A stretch of DNA of 64,000 nucleotides from Thamnaconus septentrionalis (GCA_009823395.1 CM020501.1:27464361-27528360); one strand, 5' to 3'; shown: positions 19,126 through 31,450, counted from the stretch's first letter. Notes: generated by a model from the sequence alone, not told the origin. Made by a program: numbers and translations.

Positions 19126-20850
19126 TGCGCTTGGCTAGTAAAGTTTTTCCTTCTTTCTTTACCTTATTTGATAGATAACGGTTCACAGAGTAAACATTCA
19201 GTCATGACCGGACCGGACCGCCCCGCAGAGCAAGTGTCCGGTCGAATTAGCGCTCGGGACAGAACCGGTAGAAGTAGACTCCTCCTGCCGATTAACGGGA
19301 TTGAGTTTCAGCTCTGCCTGTTGTATTTCTGGCCTGGCGGCGTCACCCGCCGCCTAGCAACCGAGTTCAGGGACCTGCCAATATCGGACCGTACCATGTC
19401 GTCCGGGCGGGTGAATAAACGAATAAACAAATAAACCAGGTATGGGCAAACCCACGGCCCGGGGGCCATATACGGCACTTTTTAGTCCGGCCCGCCGAAC
19501 TTGAAGAAATTATATTAATAGTAATTGGGTAAGTCACAAAGTAGATGTATTTCATCCATATATTCAGTGTCTCTTAAGAGTGATTTCAATAAAGAGCTAA
19601 ATACCGTGGTGCTTCATAGACAGATATTTTTGTTGTAACTTTGCTTTTGTTAATTTTTAATTGACATTAAAGAACATGTTTTCTACATACTGTACATATC
19701 CCATGATTTATTTTTCTCTCCTATGAGGTGGGGCACAAAAACACTCCATCCATCTGCTCCTGGTCCGGCCCCTCTGTCACATTTTAGAACCTATTGTGGC
19801 ACACGAGTCAAAGATTTTGCCCACCCCGAAATAAACGGACTGAAATGTTTGTTACAACAAATATTTCTTTCCCCCTACAGAGCTTTTGGATGGAAAAAAA
19901 AAAGTAAACAACACACTGTTACACATTGTACGTCTCCGTATTTTCTGTAAAGGGTGCATTCACTTGTTTATGAAAACTACAATAAAGAATTTGGTGCGAA
20001 TATAATTAAACAAAAAAAACAAAAACAAATGTTACCCGTGAACCAATTTGATCGTCACTCGCAGTTCACAGGAAAACTACTCATTTGTTTTTGCGTCACA
20101 CAACGGGACCGAACAAGTCTCTGACATTGAGCAATCGCCTGGAATAATGGGCACGTCCATCAGGTGTGCTGGCTACTAAGGTTGAGGGTGGGTCGGGCAT
20201 TATGACGGACGCATGACTGACATCATTCACAGTCATTATTCAAAAAAAGAATAATGTACGGGTATATTCAGATATACAGGAAACATAGAAATACATATTT
20301 AGCTTTGTGTTCAAAGCCCTTTGTGACACCACAAATAGCTGGTGTGTGTTTTAGTGACATTGATAAAAAAAGAAAGTGAGAGGGAGAGTGGAGGATGAGC
20401 AATTTTTTTTTTTTGATGATAAATACACAGTATTGGGAGTAAAAAATAAGTACATTTTGCACAACATCAAACCATCATATAGGATTTTGCAACACGTACT
20501 CTGAGCCGAGTCTCTTCATTGTATTCATATTTGCTCTGATGTCCCAAAAAGCAAATTGCAGGTCAAAATAATATAGGAATGTAATGATACATCATTCATA
20601 CCCACATTTAGCAAGATATATATTTGAAACAACTGCGTAGGCTAGTTTCAAATCACCAAAGAAACCACTTCAAACCGGCAAAGGACTATTCTGACAAATT
20701 GGGTACGAGTGGCATCTGGGAGTCCTTCCAAGTGTGCTGTATTTGCCGCGGCAAAGCCTGCGGTACTGTAGCAGCGTAACCAAAACCAATTTTAAATATA
20801 AGACGGAGTGGGTAGATAGAAAGACAGAAGTCTCACGTCAGGTGAACCTA
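19126..20850. other. Region between sowahc and cep70
   Basis: The first 300 bases are GC-rich and probably hold the sowahc promoter. The next part is a hAT-type non-autonomous element (19437-19828). The remainder, about 19.84-20.85 kb, would include the cep70 3'UTR; I found no clear AATAAA on the minus strand there and no additional exon. Confidence 0.55.
19437..19828. mobile_element. Non-autonomous hAT element, copy 1, with perfect 8-bp target duplication
   Basis: The element begins CAGGTATGGGCAAAC and ends TTTTGCCCACCCCG, imperfect inverted repeats typical of hAT elements. It is flanked on both sides by AAATAAAC (19429-19436 and 19829-19836), a perfect 8-bp target-site duplication diagnostic of hAT insertion. 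The interior is shared with 50365-50706 (for example TCCGGCCCGCC, AATAAAGAGCTAAATA, TTTCTCTCCTATGAG). No transposase is encoded. Confidence 0.92.
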
Positions 20851-23800
20851 TCAGGGTGTTTGTTTCAAAGACCTGAGTGCCGGGAGGATGTCATCCAGGC
20901 CGCTGACCCCTAAAATGCACAGACGACACACGAAGGAAGTGAGAAACAGAAACAAAGACACAAAGTTGTGCGCCGCTGTGACGAAGTGGCAAGTGGCACA
21001 GCGGACGCTAGTCAACTGCGTGGAAAGAGATGGCAAACAAGAGGGAGACCACTGCGCATTTTCCCCTCACCTAGAATCTGCAGAATGTCCAGGATGAGGG
21101 TGTGAAAGGCAGGGAAGAACTCCTCGTGCTGCTTCACTTTGATGATGATGCTGTGAACAGACAAATAAATATACAAGGATGATGAGCAACGTTTCAGATA
21201 GCAGAGCCCCCCGGCTGCCCTGCGAGGTTAGCGAGAGCCAGAGGTTAGTTACAGGAACAATGATCTCCCTGACAGTTTTCAAAACTTCTTCACTTTCTCT
21301 TCCGATGCACTCTCTTACAGTACGAGACACAGTGATATTAATAATCTATATTTAGTCTTTACCCGTACTACACACCATCAATTTAACTTGTCTTACAGAG
21401 GTTTCATGCTCTGGGACAGTTTACCTCTGCCTTGAAGTTCCATATCTTCCCACTCACTCTTTAAAAGCAGCTTAAAAACATCTTCATCATGTCTTCATCA
21501 TATCTAGTCACTTCCTGTCCTCTTCATTGCCTTACATCTTCATTCTATGCCTTTTTTACATCCTCATACTGTATTTTGTACTTACAATGAATTATGAATT
21601 TTGTTTACATTGTCCATTACTCGCCAAGTACTAATCTGTAATTTGTCTCCTTAATTTGTCTTTTTTTCTTATCTTATACTACTGACCTTTTATCTTATTT
21701 TTTTTTCAGAGTTTATTTGTTAGTCTCATTAATTTAAGTTGACTGTTATTATTGAAAGGGGTGGAACTCCTGTACAAACCCACTGGGCTTCATTTCATCC
21801 CGGCACCATTGATTTTTTTTTGATTTGTGCTAAATAAATAAATACAATTAAATGAAATGAATGACTAATGATCAGGAATGTGTGGTGCGCCCCTGTGCGG
21901 ACCTGTCGAGGTCGGCCGCTCCCAGGAGACTGGGCAATTGCGTGGACTGTTGGGTTGATGAAACCAGCTTGGCCACGTGGTTCACCACTTCAGCAGGAGG
22001 AACCCTGCTGTCTGCCACCAAAGACAAAACAGACAAAGAGTCAGCTCACGATTTTAAGCCTCCCTGTCTGAAGGAGTCATGAGTGTCGCACAGGCGTCCA
22101 TCTGAGGATCACCTAGGTCCAAAACATCTCGCAGGTTCCTCATGGCGTTGGTCGCCTCCCCCAGTCGGGTGTACAGCTCGTTCATGCGCGGGTAGACCCC
22201 CTGGAGGGACTTGACGTCGAACAGCGTTTGGAAATGCGACACCATGGAGTTCAGAGTGTGCCGAGTGGGACTCCTGAGCACCTGCGACGCCACAGGGAAC
22301 AAGTGCTGGGTATCCTTCCAAAACACTTTTGTTATGATGGCAGTTTAGATACCTTGGTTTCGATACTGGCTCCAGAACAATTCGATTTTTTGATAACAAG
22401 ATGATTTAAAAGCATTTTGAACAACAACAACATTTTTTTTTCCATTTTACTGGAGATTCAAATGAGGATTTTCCTCTAAATCCTTAGCAAAAATGTTGCT
22501 TTATTTTCATCTACCTGAAAGAAGTGGAGCCACATTTTCGACTTCTATCCGTGTGAAACACAACGACTGAACTAATGTTTAGTGGCAGAGAAAATTAAGA
22601 TTCGATTCAGGTTAATTATCTCTTTTCTTTCAACTAATCCTTTCAGCTCTAGATTGAATTCAACAATGCAACAGCCCATGAGAAAAGCAGCAGTACTACC
22701 TTCCCATCATCAGTTTCAGTGTTTTCCAGCAAGGAGTCCACCAGTAACATCATGTCCTCCACCTTGGCAGCGCCACCGTCTTCATGGGGTGGCTGCCAGG
22801 GCATCAATCTGCTACTCAGTTTGTTTAAACCCTTTTTCAGGTCCTCAAAAGAAAAAAAACACACACAAAATGATTCTGTCTGAATAAAGTCAACAACGTG
22901 TGATTGAGGGGTGTTTTTACCTTCAGCAGGCAGAGCTGCTGGGCCCAGAGCTCCAGGGTGGGCAGAAGCGTCTGGAAGTCGGTCTCCTGCCACCCGACGG
23001 GGAGGGGTTTCCGTCTGCGCAGTCCAAACGGAACTGCAGGATTGGTCGCCACGATGCTGATGTCACCCAGCAACTGGCGACCAAATGAGGGGGGAAAAAA
23101 CAAACACAAACAAAAAGAATAACAGTTTGACCAAGACGGTTTGTCTGAGAAAAGAAAACACACGAGGGGCCGAGACCGGCCCGCTTGAACTCATGTGCGC
23201 TGGTGCGGCGTACCTGCTGGTAACGAGCGCAGAGGCCAGATTCTGCGGCCGGCTCACCGCCGATCTGAGGCGGGATGTCGTCCCGAGGTGATCTGCGACA
23301 GACAGCGGGTTGAACGGCTTTTAAAATAGCTACTGGGGGACCGACGGAGCCTTTCCTTGCTGATCCAGCGGCCTTAAATTAACCTTCAAGTACCAAGAAA
23401 ATCACACCTCTTCTCCAAAGTTTGCTTCAGATTATCCACCTCCGTCTTCAGCTCCTCTAATTGACCTCTGCAGTCCTTCTGCTGGTCCTGGTACGCCTTT
23501 GGACCACATGGAAAACAGGGTCAGTGTTTGGCTTTTGCGTAAAAAAAAAAAAAAGCAAAGGCGTGACTTTGTAGCACCTCACCATGAGGACGCTTTTAAA
23601 AGACGCCGTAGTGCCTCTGCCCGTCTTCTTGGCTTTGGATTGGTGGCTGGCTTGCAATCGCTCTGGGTGTCTTTTGCCGGATCTTGGATCAAGCGAACGA
23701 GGGTGGGGGAAATACTGGTTTAGCAAAGTGTATTTGTCTTTCTGGCAATCGTGCTGTCTGTGCAGGGGGTCAGTGGTTTGTACTCGCAAGCACATCTTCA

Positions 23801-26573
23801 TTATCCATTGCACAACGCGTGGGCATTTTAAATGGAATTGCGCACCCCTAGCGTTACCGTATGAAAGGCACGCCTACCTGATCTCGTCCAGCAGCTGACT
23901 CATTTTGGCCTCGTAGAAGTCGATCACGTCCAGAGCCCTGCAGGCGTGGCGGCCGCGAGAAGACAACAGGGTCAAAAATTTCCTCTGGAGCGATCAAAAT
24001 TATTCGCTGGTGAAACTGGAGAGGGGACGAGGTGCTTACTGCTGGTCGCCAAGCGAGTTCTGCTGGCAAGCTCGGTTGCAGACGTCCTGAAAAGCCCGAC
24101 TTTGTCGCGCCAGCCGACGCTCCTCCTCTTTGACAGCGAAGTGAAGCTTCTTCTGGAGCCGAGCTGCCGACTCTCTCTGTTTGGAAAGAGTCTCTTCTAG
24201 AACCCTGCATCGTGACTGGAAAGCAAAGTTGGGGTTTGGGTCGTGCGCCTGCACGGTTCCGTTCTGTTTTCACTGGGGTCGTCTTCATGCCTACCAGGGC
24301 TTCTTGTTTCTCCTGCTGCAGCTGCTGCGTGCAACCATACTGCCGCGCAGCCTTTCCCAGGCAGCGGTCCTCCAGTTCCTGCACTCTGGTCTTCACCCCG
24401 TCGAGCAGAACCTCCAGCTCCGCGCTCCTCTCGGAGTGGTGAACTGCTCGTCTCGTTTGCTCTTCAGCCTCCTCCCTTTAGGAGGCACACGGACAAGACG
24501 CATTCTTAAGTTAAAGTAGCTTCGGCATTCGCGATGGGTCGTTCGCAAATGAAGGGGTTCCGAGAGCCGGCTCTTTGAAGTGAACGAAGAGAGCTGGCTC
24601 CTCATTGGCTGGGAGCCGGTCGTGTTTTTTTTTTTTCTCGGCAGTCGATTGTTTTGGGGTTTTTTTTTGTGAAAGCCGCACAAGATTGGTCAAGATGTGT
24701 GGCACTGTCAATCTGCACTGAGCACTTCACCCCTGAGCGCCACAGAGTCAAGGAGAGAAAAGTAAAGATTTTTTTTCTTTTAGCTGAAAGCTGCTCTTGG
24801 TTTGTTTTGCAATTTTTTTGTTTTTATTTTGATGTTCGTTGATGTGTTCTTTCACTTGTACATAGGGGGATCAATAAAGTTTTATTCTACTCAATCCTTC
24901 TATTCAAATAAAAATTTCTAACATGCATTTATTGGCTGCCTCTGAGGTAACTTTAATTGACCGGGTGGATTAGGAAGGAGGGCCAGAGTTACAGTTGACT
25001 GGTCGTACCATTCAACAACCTTCACTTAGCTAGTAGCCCCATGGCACTCGGGGGTGGGACCTTATGTGTGCTTACAGCATTGGGGGAGGTGCTAATCAGA
25101 TTAAATGTCAAGAGACCAGGTGGTCGACACGCACAGCAGGTACATTATTAAATAGCTGTTGACCAGCCGGACATCGGGCACGTATGCTAATCTTCCTAAT
25201 CACCTCACTTTGGATGTTTCTGAAACTGATAACATTTATTTCCCCATCTTTTGTACGTCAAATTTCGCTCGCCATTCGCTATGAAAGGAAAACAAAAGCG
25301 GTATTTCTATTTTCTGGACCAATTGTAGCAACCTAACCTGGAATTTCTGTCACTTCGACAATTTGACAAACACTTGCATTCACACTGTTAGGACATTTTA
25401 TAGCTTGTTTAGCTGCACTGAATCAATCACAGTGCTTTTGATTTAACTAAGAAGTCTTATGCGCACTTGACACTCGTGAGCAAATGTTAACTTGCGTGTC
25501 CAGCACAACTCTTCAAACGAAGAAACGCTGAGCCACCGCTGACCCCAGTCTTGCTCGTCTATTAACCTGACCAAGTATTTCTCTGGACCTCCTCCAGCTG
25601 GTCGCAACAAATACTTATGACGGCAATGATTTATGCCATTTGTTTAGAAATCCTTAATGGTTCGTCAGCCAACTCATGACCTCTGGACCTTTACAAGATC
25701 CAACTAGGGTTGGCAAATTAATCTGCACTGTGCACTGTAATCAATGAATCTCTGTTGTTGTTTGCACGCGATATCTTAAAATCATTTTGCTACGCAGAAA
25801 TAAAATTCAACAACTGTCCTCACATTTGACTCACTTGAGTTGGTTGTTGGACTTAATGAGCTCCTGGATGAGCGCCTGACGTCTCTCAGAGTCGGCCAGC
25901 ATCGTCCTCAGCGTCGTCCGCATCTCAACGGCAGACTTTTTTTCCAGCAGAACCAAATCTGAAAAGTTTGACAACAGCTAGCGCTCAGGAGGTTTGCTGG
26001 CACCCGTTTTGAACCAATAGCAAGTTTTTTCAAGCTTAGTGAAATTGTCATTTTCTTCAACAAATACAATGTTTTCACTTTACTTTAAAAAAAGAAAAAA
26101 AAAAAAAAAAAAGTCATCCTCTCACCAGGAAGGTTCTTGTTCTGCACTGGATCGGCAAAGTGGAGCGGCTTAAAGCCGTGATGCCGCAGAAGTTTGTTCA
26201 CGTCGTCCCATTCCATCTGCTCCTGCTGTAATCCAGAAACACAATCAAACTCAGGCGTGAAGTTCTGACAAATCTCACCGCAGGAGGGCATCTGCGCTTT
26301 ACCTGAAACCGCCTGCAAGTCCACAGATAAACAAAAGTCCCATTCCTGGGTTTTGAAACATCATCGGTCCCACTGTCCATATCCTTGTTTATCTAAGCTA
26401 AAACTTATTGAACTCAGGTGCCATCCTATTGTAGCCAGTAATGTTATTTTGGGGAGGAGGGAAACAGAGGGTTTCCCTTAGTTGCCACCAAAGGTAATAG
26501 GAGGAGCAACTGGCCCCATGGAGGTCCCATTCGATCGTCTGAAACCACGCCCTCTACCTCTATTGTGATGGAC

Positions 26574-26609
<36 letters not shown>

Positions 26610-26630
26610 CAACAGACTTACCAGCTCCAT
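20851..26630 (-). CDS. cep70: Centrosomal protein of 70 kDa
   Basis: Fifteen coding exons, in gene order: 26622-26630, 26126-26312, 25835-25958, 24295-24475, 24040-24215, 23878-23937, 23583-23682, 23408-23496, 23214-23292, 22921-23073, 22700-22843, 22113-22281, 21903-22011, 21071-21150 and 20851-20909. They total 1719 nt, 572 aa (human 597), and all junctions keep frame. The N-terminus carries the family block EWDDVNKLLRHHGFKPL. Residues about 70-310 are charged and heptad-like, consistent with coiled coils. The C-terminal half has AKVEDMMLLVDSLLEN and FDVKSLQGVYPRMNELYTRL, near-identical to the human protein, and ends in a TPR-like stretch (HEEFFPAFHTLILDILQIL). CEP70 localises to centrosomes through its coiled coils, binds gamma-tubulin and microtubules, and supports spindle and cilium assembly. 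Exon 1 encodes only Met-Glu-Leu; it was chosen because its phase-0 donor GTAAGT joins the phase-0 acceptor of exon 2. Confidence 0.94.
21405..21850 (+). mobile_element. 3' end of an L2/Rex-like LINE in a cep70 intron
   Basis: One plus-strand frame reads LWDSLPLP, stop, SSISSHSLFKSSLKT, which resembles the terminal signature of L2-type reverse transcriptases (LW-SLPL, then S-FKS-LKTHLF). The segment ends in an AAATAAATAAAT-type tail (about 21830-21850), as LINE 3' ends do. There is a stop inside and no upstream reverse transcriptase, so it is a dead 5'-truncated copy. Confidence 0.5.
24527..24760. repeat. Possible hAT-derived repeat fragment in cep70 intron 3
   Basis: The segment contains GGGTCGTTCGCAAATGA and GAGCCGGCTC near one end, sequence reminiscent of a dispersed fish DNA transposon terminus. 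The opposite end could not be matched, so this is a tentative assignment. Confidence 0.3.
26575..26607. repeat. (GT)n microsatellite next to cep70 exon 1
   Basis: About 33 bases of GT repeat lie 14 bases inside cep70 intron 1 from the exon 1 donor. Confidence 0.95.
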
Positions 26631-27429
26631 CTTTTCACATCAGCTAGATGGAAAAAAAAAAAAGCTTGACGGAGATCCAGGATGAGTCGTTTCCTCGGAT
26701 AACAACGCTTTAACACGGAACTCGCTCTAGAAATGTGTCGTTAACATTTATGAGCTCATGGGGGGAACAGAAAACGACAAAAATATTATCTCAACGTAAG
26801 AAAAAAAAAAGTTGAATCTTTTCCTATCAATTCGGCACACAATTGAAAGTACTGGGCGAATTATAAGGTTAGAAAAAAAGTCGAAATGTGTTTCAACATC
26901 AGCATGTCTAACGTTACAGTTGTTAAAAGCTAGTCTCGCGTTAGCCCAAATAGTTCGTTGTTTAGCTGATATTTCCTCAAGTGTGTGACGCTGAATTTTG
27001 AGACGAAATAAACACCGGCGCTGCAGCTTTAGCTAGAACCAAATGAGCGACGAAATGCCGGCGTTTTCCAGGCTACCCTCCGATATGACGTTCTATTAGT
27101 TTACTCCGTGGTTTACTCTTGTCTCAACGTTGCGTCCCTTCCGCCTATTCAAACTAGTGCGCCGTGACGTAGTTGCCGCTGGCCAATCTGCGCGTTGGCA
27201 ACGGAGACGTAACCGACGTGCTGTTAAAAGTTTTTCGATATGTGGTCGGGGGGAAAAAAGATCTGGGGTGGGAAGTTGACCTTTATATTTTATTTGGCAA
27301 ATTTGGTATCTACAATTGTAAATATTAAAATTCAACGCCATTATTTGTTTATTTTAGTTGATGTTAATTACTATTTAAAATCTCTTAAATTCAACATAAA
27401 TTAAAAAAGATATCTACACTGCTAATTAA

Positions 27430-27495
<66 letters not shown>

Positions 27496-28473
27496 TACTA
27501 CTACTACTACTACTACTACTAGTACTACTACTACTAATACTACTACTATAACTACTACAACTACTACTACTACATTTACTATCACGCTTTTTTTTTCTGT
27601 TTTCTTTATCGTTTTTGATATGATTGTTACAAACTGGGATGTATATTATTATATATTGTCTTTGTTATATGTTATCTTTAGTAATAATTTGTTAGTTTCG
27701 ACCTTCTGTTTCATATTATTCTTCCAATACTGCTAATCCAGCATCCTCTCTTTCTCGCCCTCCCTACCTTAAAAATTGATAAATTTACTTTGCTTTGACT
27801 TTCTTTTAAATGTTGTATGCATTTTTCTTTTTACGTTTTTGCTGAAATGTATCGAAAGAATCAACTACCCATTTCATGTGCGTTACTAGAGCGGTCGCTT
27901 GGACCCTAAGTGACCACAAGATGGCAGGCATGCTACTGATTTGTCTTTGGCCACTGTCAGTGAGCACCAATACATGAAAGAATTAACCACCGTTACAGCA
28001 GGTATTAATTTGCAACCTGTCACTGTTCATCAGTGCACAAAACTGTCTTCAGCCTTTCTTTTGAGGGGATGTCAAAGGCAGCAAAACCTAATATCAGCTC
28101 AACTGAATGATGCTGCTCAGAAGGTGTTGCTGTGGCTTGTTTCTCTTAAAGGAAAGGTAATGGTAACAGCTTCACACTCACCAAAACGTTTTTTCTTTAG
28201 CACTGAAATAGTTGCATTTCTTTTTGTGGCAATGTCTTTTTTTAACATTGTGGTATTTAAGCACAAGTGTACAACATGGATTCTCTTTCAAAAACTCATG
28301 ATACAATGTGTCAGTCCATGGAGATCTGAGTCTATTCATGTCATGTTCAGGTTTTATTTTGTCCCATTGTTTTTTTGGTCACAAAAATTTGAACTCTTCT
28401 CGTCCTGGTTTGCAATGTCGGTTGTCAATCTCTTCATTCTGTGCACCTTCATCATCCACTGGACTGTCACCTT
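26631..28473. other. cep70 promoter flank and intergenic stretch
   Basis: The cep70 5' flank has a CCAAT box (27183-27187) beside TTGGCAACGG (27195-27204), an RFX-like half-site that would suit a centrosome/cilium gene, though a half-site is weak evidence. After the (ATT)n/(ACT)n array at 27429-27573 there is AT-rich sequence. A long frame starting at 27941 runs into the serpin remnant in the wrong frame and is not a gene. Confidence 0.45.
27429..27573. repeat. (ATT)n(ACT)n compound microsatellite
   Basis: About 66 bases of ATT repeat turn into about 80 bases of ACT repeat with scattered substitutions. The poly-valine/poly-isoleucine minus-strand frame across it is an artefact of the repeat. 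Confidence 0.95.
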
Positions 28474-29104
28474 CCTCCCTGGGTCTGAGGATGTACCAGG
28501 CACTCAGCAGGAAGCAGCGCCACACCAACACCTGCGCTGCACATCATTAACTCTCTGGTGGATAACGGAACGAAAGATGACATCAGGACCAAGACGTGGA
28601 CCATCACTGGCCTGGAAACTCAACCCTCTGAGGACTTCATTCAGAGCACACAGGACTTCTCGGATGCGTTGTTCACCCAAGGAGTGGATTTCTCCAAAGT
28701 TCTCAAAGACAGAGAAACTGCTGGACCAATTTGTGGAGAAGACCTGAGATGGAAGACTGACCAACCCCTTCAGAGATCTGAACACCAGCAGTGACCTTCT
28801 GTTTCTCACTTTATTCAACTTCCAAGGTGTGTCAGTCGCTGTAGGGTACACCTGGCCACAGCAATTACACTCATTTGACTACAGAGTTGAGCATGCCAAC
28901 ATACCAAGCTGAAAATCTGAGCATGACAACTCATGGAACCTGGTTCCTGTAACTGATCACGCCATCTGTATTTGTTTAGGCAGCTGGAGGACAGCCTTCA
29001 GGCCAGAGAAAAACTCCTTGCAGGAGTTCCATGTGGACGTAGCGACCACAGTGATGGTGCCACCGATGACTGACACAGGTCAGTATCACTACCTCAATGA
29101 CAAG
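28474..29104 (+). pseudogene. Serpin pseudogene (clade A-like, possibly angiotensinogen)
   Basis: Two exon-like blocks, 28474-28826 and 28980-29104, join in phase (FNFQ-G then SWRTAFRPEKNSLQEF). This matches the usual clade A intron position at the FFKG-KW site. Serpin traits include LRMYQALSRKQRHTNT (helix A-like), EKLLDQFVEKT, LNTSSDLLFLTLFNFQG, and VDVATTVMVPPM. It is broken in four ways: an internal deletion with a frame change soon after the HTNT block, a further frameshift near 28713 (KVLKDR against EKLLDQF), a TGA in frame after VEKT, and truncation after YLNDK, where a dispersed repeat begins. The reactive-centre loop was not found. The overall wording looks closest to fish angiotensinogen in my recollection, but another clade A serpin is possible. 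It is non-functional as it stands. Confidence 0.65.
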
Positions 29105-29195
29105 GTAAATGGTAAATGGACTGCACTTACTTACTTACCCAAAGCGCTTTACAAAGGCCTCTCATTCACCCATTCACACACCAAGGTAAAGATGA
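29105..29195 (+). repeat. Dispersed fish repeat fragment (AAATGGACTGCA family)
   Basis: GGTAAATGGACTGCA, then CCAAAGCGCTTTACAAAG, then CATTCACCCATTCACACACC are hallmarks of a very common teleost repeat. It begins exactly where the serpin remnant stops, so insertion probably truncated that gene or its last recognisable exon. Confidence 0.65.
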
Positions 29196-31450
29196 CCAGG
29201 AGCATCAGGAATCACACAGCCCAAGCTTTTTGTTGTTGTTGTTTTACACATAAACATCAGAGGAATACGAGCAAATAAACAAGAACTCACCCAACTGCTC
29301 AGAGAAAAAGCTCTCCATGACCTCCATAAATGAAACACTCCCATCAAAAACCTCACAAATCCACATCCCACGGGTACAACATCATCCTGCAAGGGTAGTT
29401 TTATTTCTCACATTATTCTATCAACACACACATTTAAATCAATAGTTTGGGGTTATTATTTATTTGCCTCAGACATACTGTGGAGGGGGTAAGATTGTTT
29501 GTATTGGCAAGAAGAAGCAGCTGACCTGCGCTAGTCTAGCACCGGCAAAATGTGCTAAACTAATAGGACTGGATGAAATGTGTTGAAACAGTCTCCACTG
29601 TTAAGCTAACTTGGAAAGTCCTATGTATAATTTTCTAGATTGCCCCTTTTAATAGTATTCTATGCTTTCACACTCACCGCCTCCAAACTTTGTTTTGGCA
29701 GCAAGCCCATCAACTATTTAAGAAGCTAACCAGGCTCAGGGGCCGTTTACACAAATGCGGGATTCACTGAAACCGCATAAAAATGTATGCGGTTCGGCCT
29801 TGCGTTTACACAAAGCTGGCATTTTCACTGAAACCGCACAGACCAAAACCGTACTTTTATGACAAACGCTGCTCAGGGTGGATTTTATTTTTTTTGAAAA
29901 TGCCGCCTGCTTGAATTTGTGTAAACGCCGAAACCGTTTTTTTGTTTTGTTTTGTTTTTTTTTTTGGAAACGCTGATGTCACAGCTCTAAACCTCTTCCC
30001 CACCCTGCAACCTGAGCGGCCGTGAGGTACAGACGACCACTCACAACAACCAACTAAAGTCTTCCCATTTACCTCCACTTCAAACCGCAAACAATAGCGA
30101 ACAATAACTCATGGTTCTCGTGGATCAATCGTGGATTGTGTGCGAAGTGAAAATAAACACAACGAAAGCAATTTGCAAACATCCTGTTTTACTTTTTATT
30201 GATTTTCTTTTGAGTCAGCAGCCTGGGATATTGAGGCAGAGACCTAAATGACAAAAATGTTAGCAAACTTTTACTGGTAAGACTCCCAGTCAATCTTTGT
30301 ACCTTTTAAGGCTTTGAGTTTGAAAGCAGTTTTCACGAGCGATCTTTCTTTCTGTTCTCTGTAGTGCTGATGTTGTTAGCAAGCTTCTTTAAACACGGCG
30401 TTCTTCAGGTGTTCTTCTTCTTCCGCATTCAGGACACCAGGCCGGACATAGGTACTACATCGCTTTCAGTCATTTCCAGCGTATTCGTGTAAAGGGGAAT
30501 CTTTTGTGAATACGCCCTGTGTAAACTTTTTTTTTTTTTTTGTGCAGTTTCGAATATGTGCAGTTTCAAAAAAATCTGCATTCGTGTAAACGGCCCCTCA
30601 GCGTTATGCTGGGAAATGTAGTCTTTCTCTCCCCACCCCCAGGCCTTTGAGGAGGTCTTTTGTGAGGGAGCCCCACCTGTCTCACCCTGCCTCTAGAAAC
30701 ATGAGCTGGGAAGCTGAGCTGAAGCTGTGGATTATTAATGTGTCTGAACCTGAGCTGGAAACACGGGGCCATGATACCATGGGAGAATATTAATATTAAA
30801 AACGTACAAACTTGCGGGTTCCAAGGGCACAGGAGAGATGCCAATAATGACCCCAGAGGCGAGGCGGAGGCCAATCGCTCCTGGGTTTCACCCCTTTGCT
30901 CTCTCGTGCCTAGTGTGCCATCAGTGCAGCCTTGCATTTTAACCCATCAAACTTTGATGGGTTTGCAACGTAAGACGGGGGAGGAAAATGCGGTGGGAAG
31001 ATCTAAGGTGGAGCTGCTGGTGCTTCTCCACGTGGTAAGACAGGATGGAGACAAATCTGAGGGATGCCCAACTGGTTGCAAGGGTGCAGGCTTTTCACAA
31101 ATACCAAGTAAACTTCTTCAAGTCTCAATGTGGCTATGTATTGATTGCCATACCAGTCATTAAAGCAATATATGCTGACTATCCCAGTTGTGGGACAGAT
31201 TATCACCCTCAAATAGTGAAATCATAACTTTGGATAGTTTATATTGATACAAAATTGTTCAGGTAAGATATTTTATTTTACAATAGCTGCAATATTTTCC
31301 ATTTGACAGGTCAGCAATATTGACCTGTGTCATGTCTATCCAACACAAGTGTTTTCTGTCTTTTTCCCCATCCAAAACCATCCCCCAACACCACCACAGT
31401 GGTCACATATTGTTCCCTGGGAATTTTTCCCATCCAGTCTCGTTAATTCT
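29196..31450. other. Intergenic stretch before the plcd4 leader exon
   Basis: It contains the inverted-repeat element 29738-30598 and an imperfectly understood GC-moderate block at about 30.65-31.05 kb with a perfect short palindrome (30941-30963). No exon was recognised. Confidence 0.5.
29738..30598. mobile_element. Non-autonomous DNA transposon with 21-bp inverted repeats
   Basis: The left terminus AGGGGCCGTTTACACAAATGC (29738-29758) is the inverse of 30578-30598 with one mismatch. Motifs of the GTGTAAAC type recur inside near both ends, as subterminal repeats do. CTCAG borders both ends (29735-29739 and 30597-30601) but overlaps the terminal repeat, so the exact duplication is unclear. 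The GGGGCCGTTTACAC terminus is hAT-like. No coding sequence is present. Confidence 0.8.

Noticed and set aside
27391..27585. Minus-strand poly-valine/poly-isoleucine ORF
   Set aside because: Generated by the (ATT)n(ACT)n repeat.
27941..28747. 268-codon plus-strand ORF
   Set aside because: It runs across non-coding sequence and then reads the serpin remnant mostly in the wrong frame; no domain or start context supports it.
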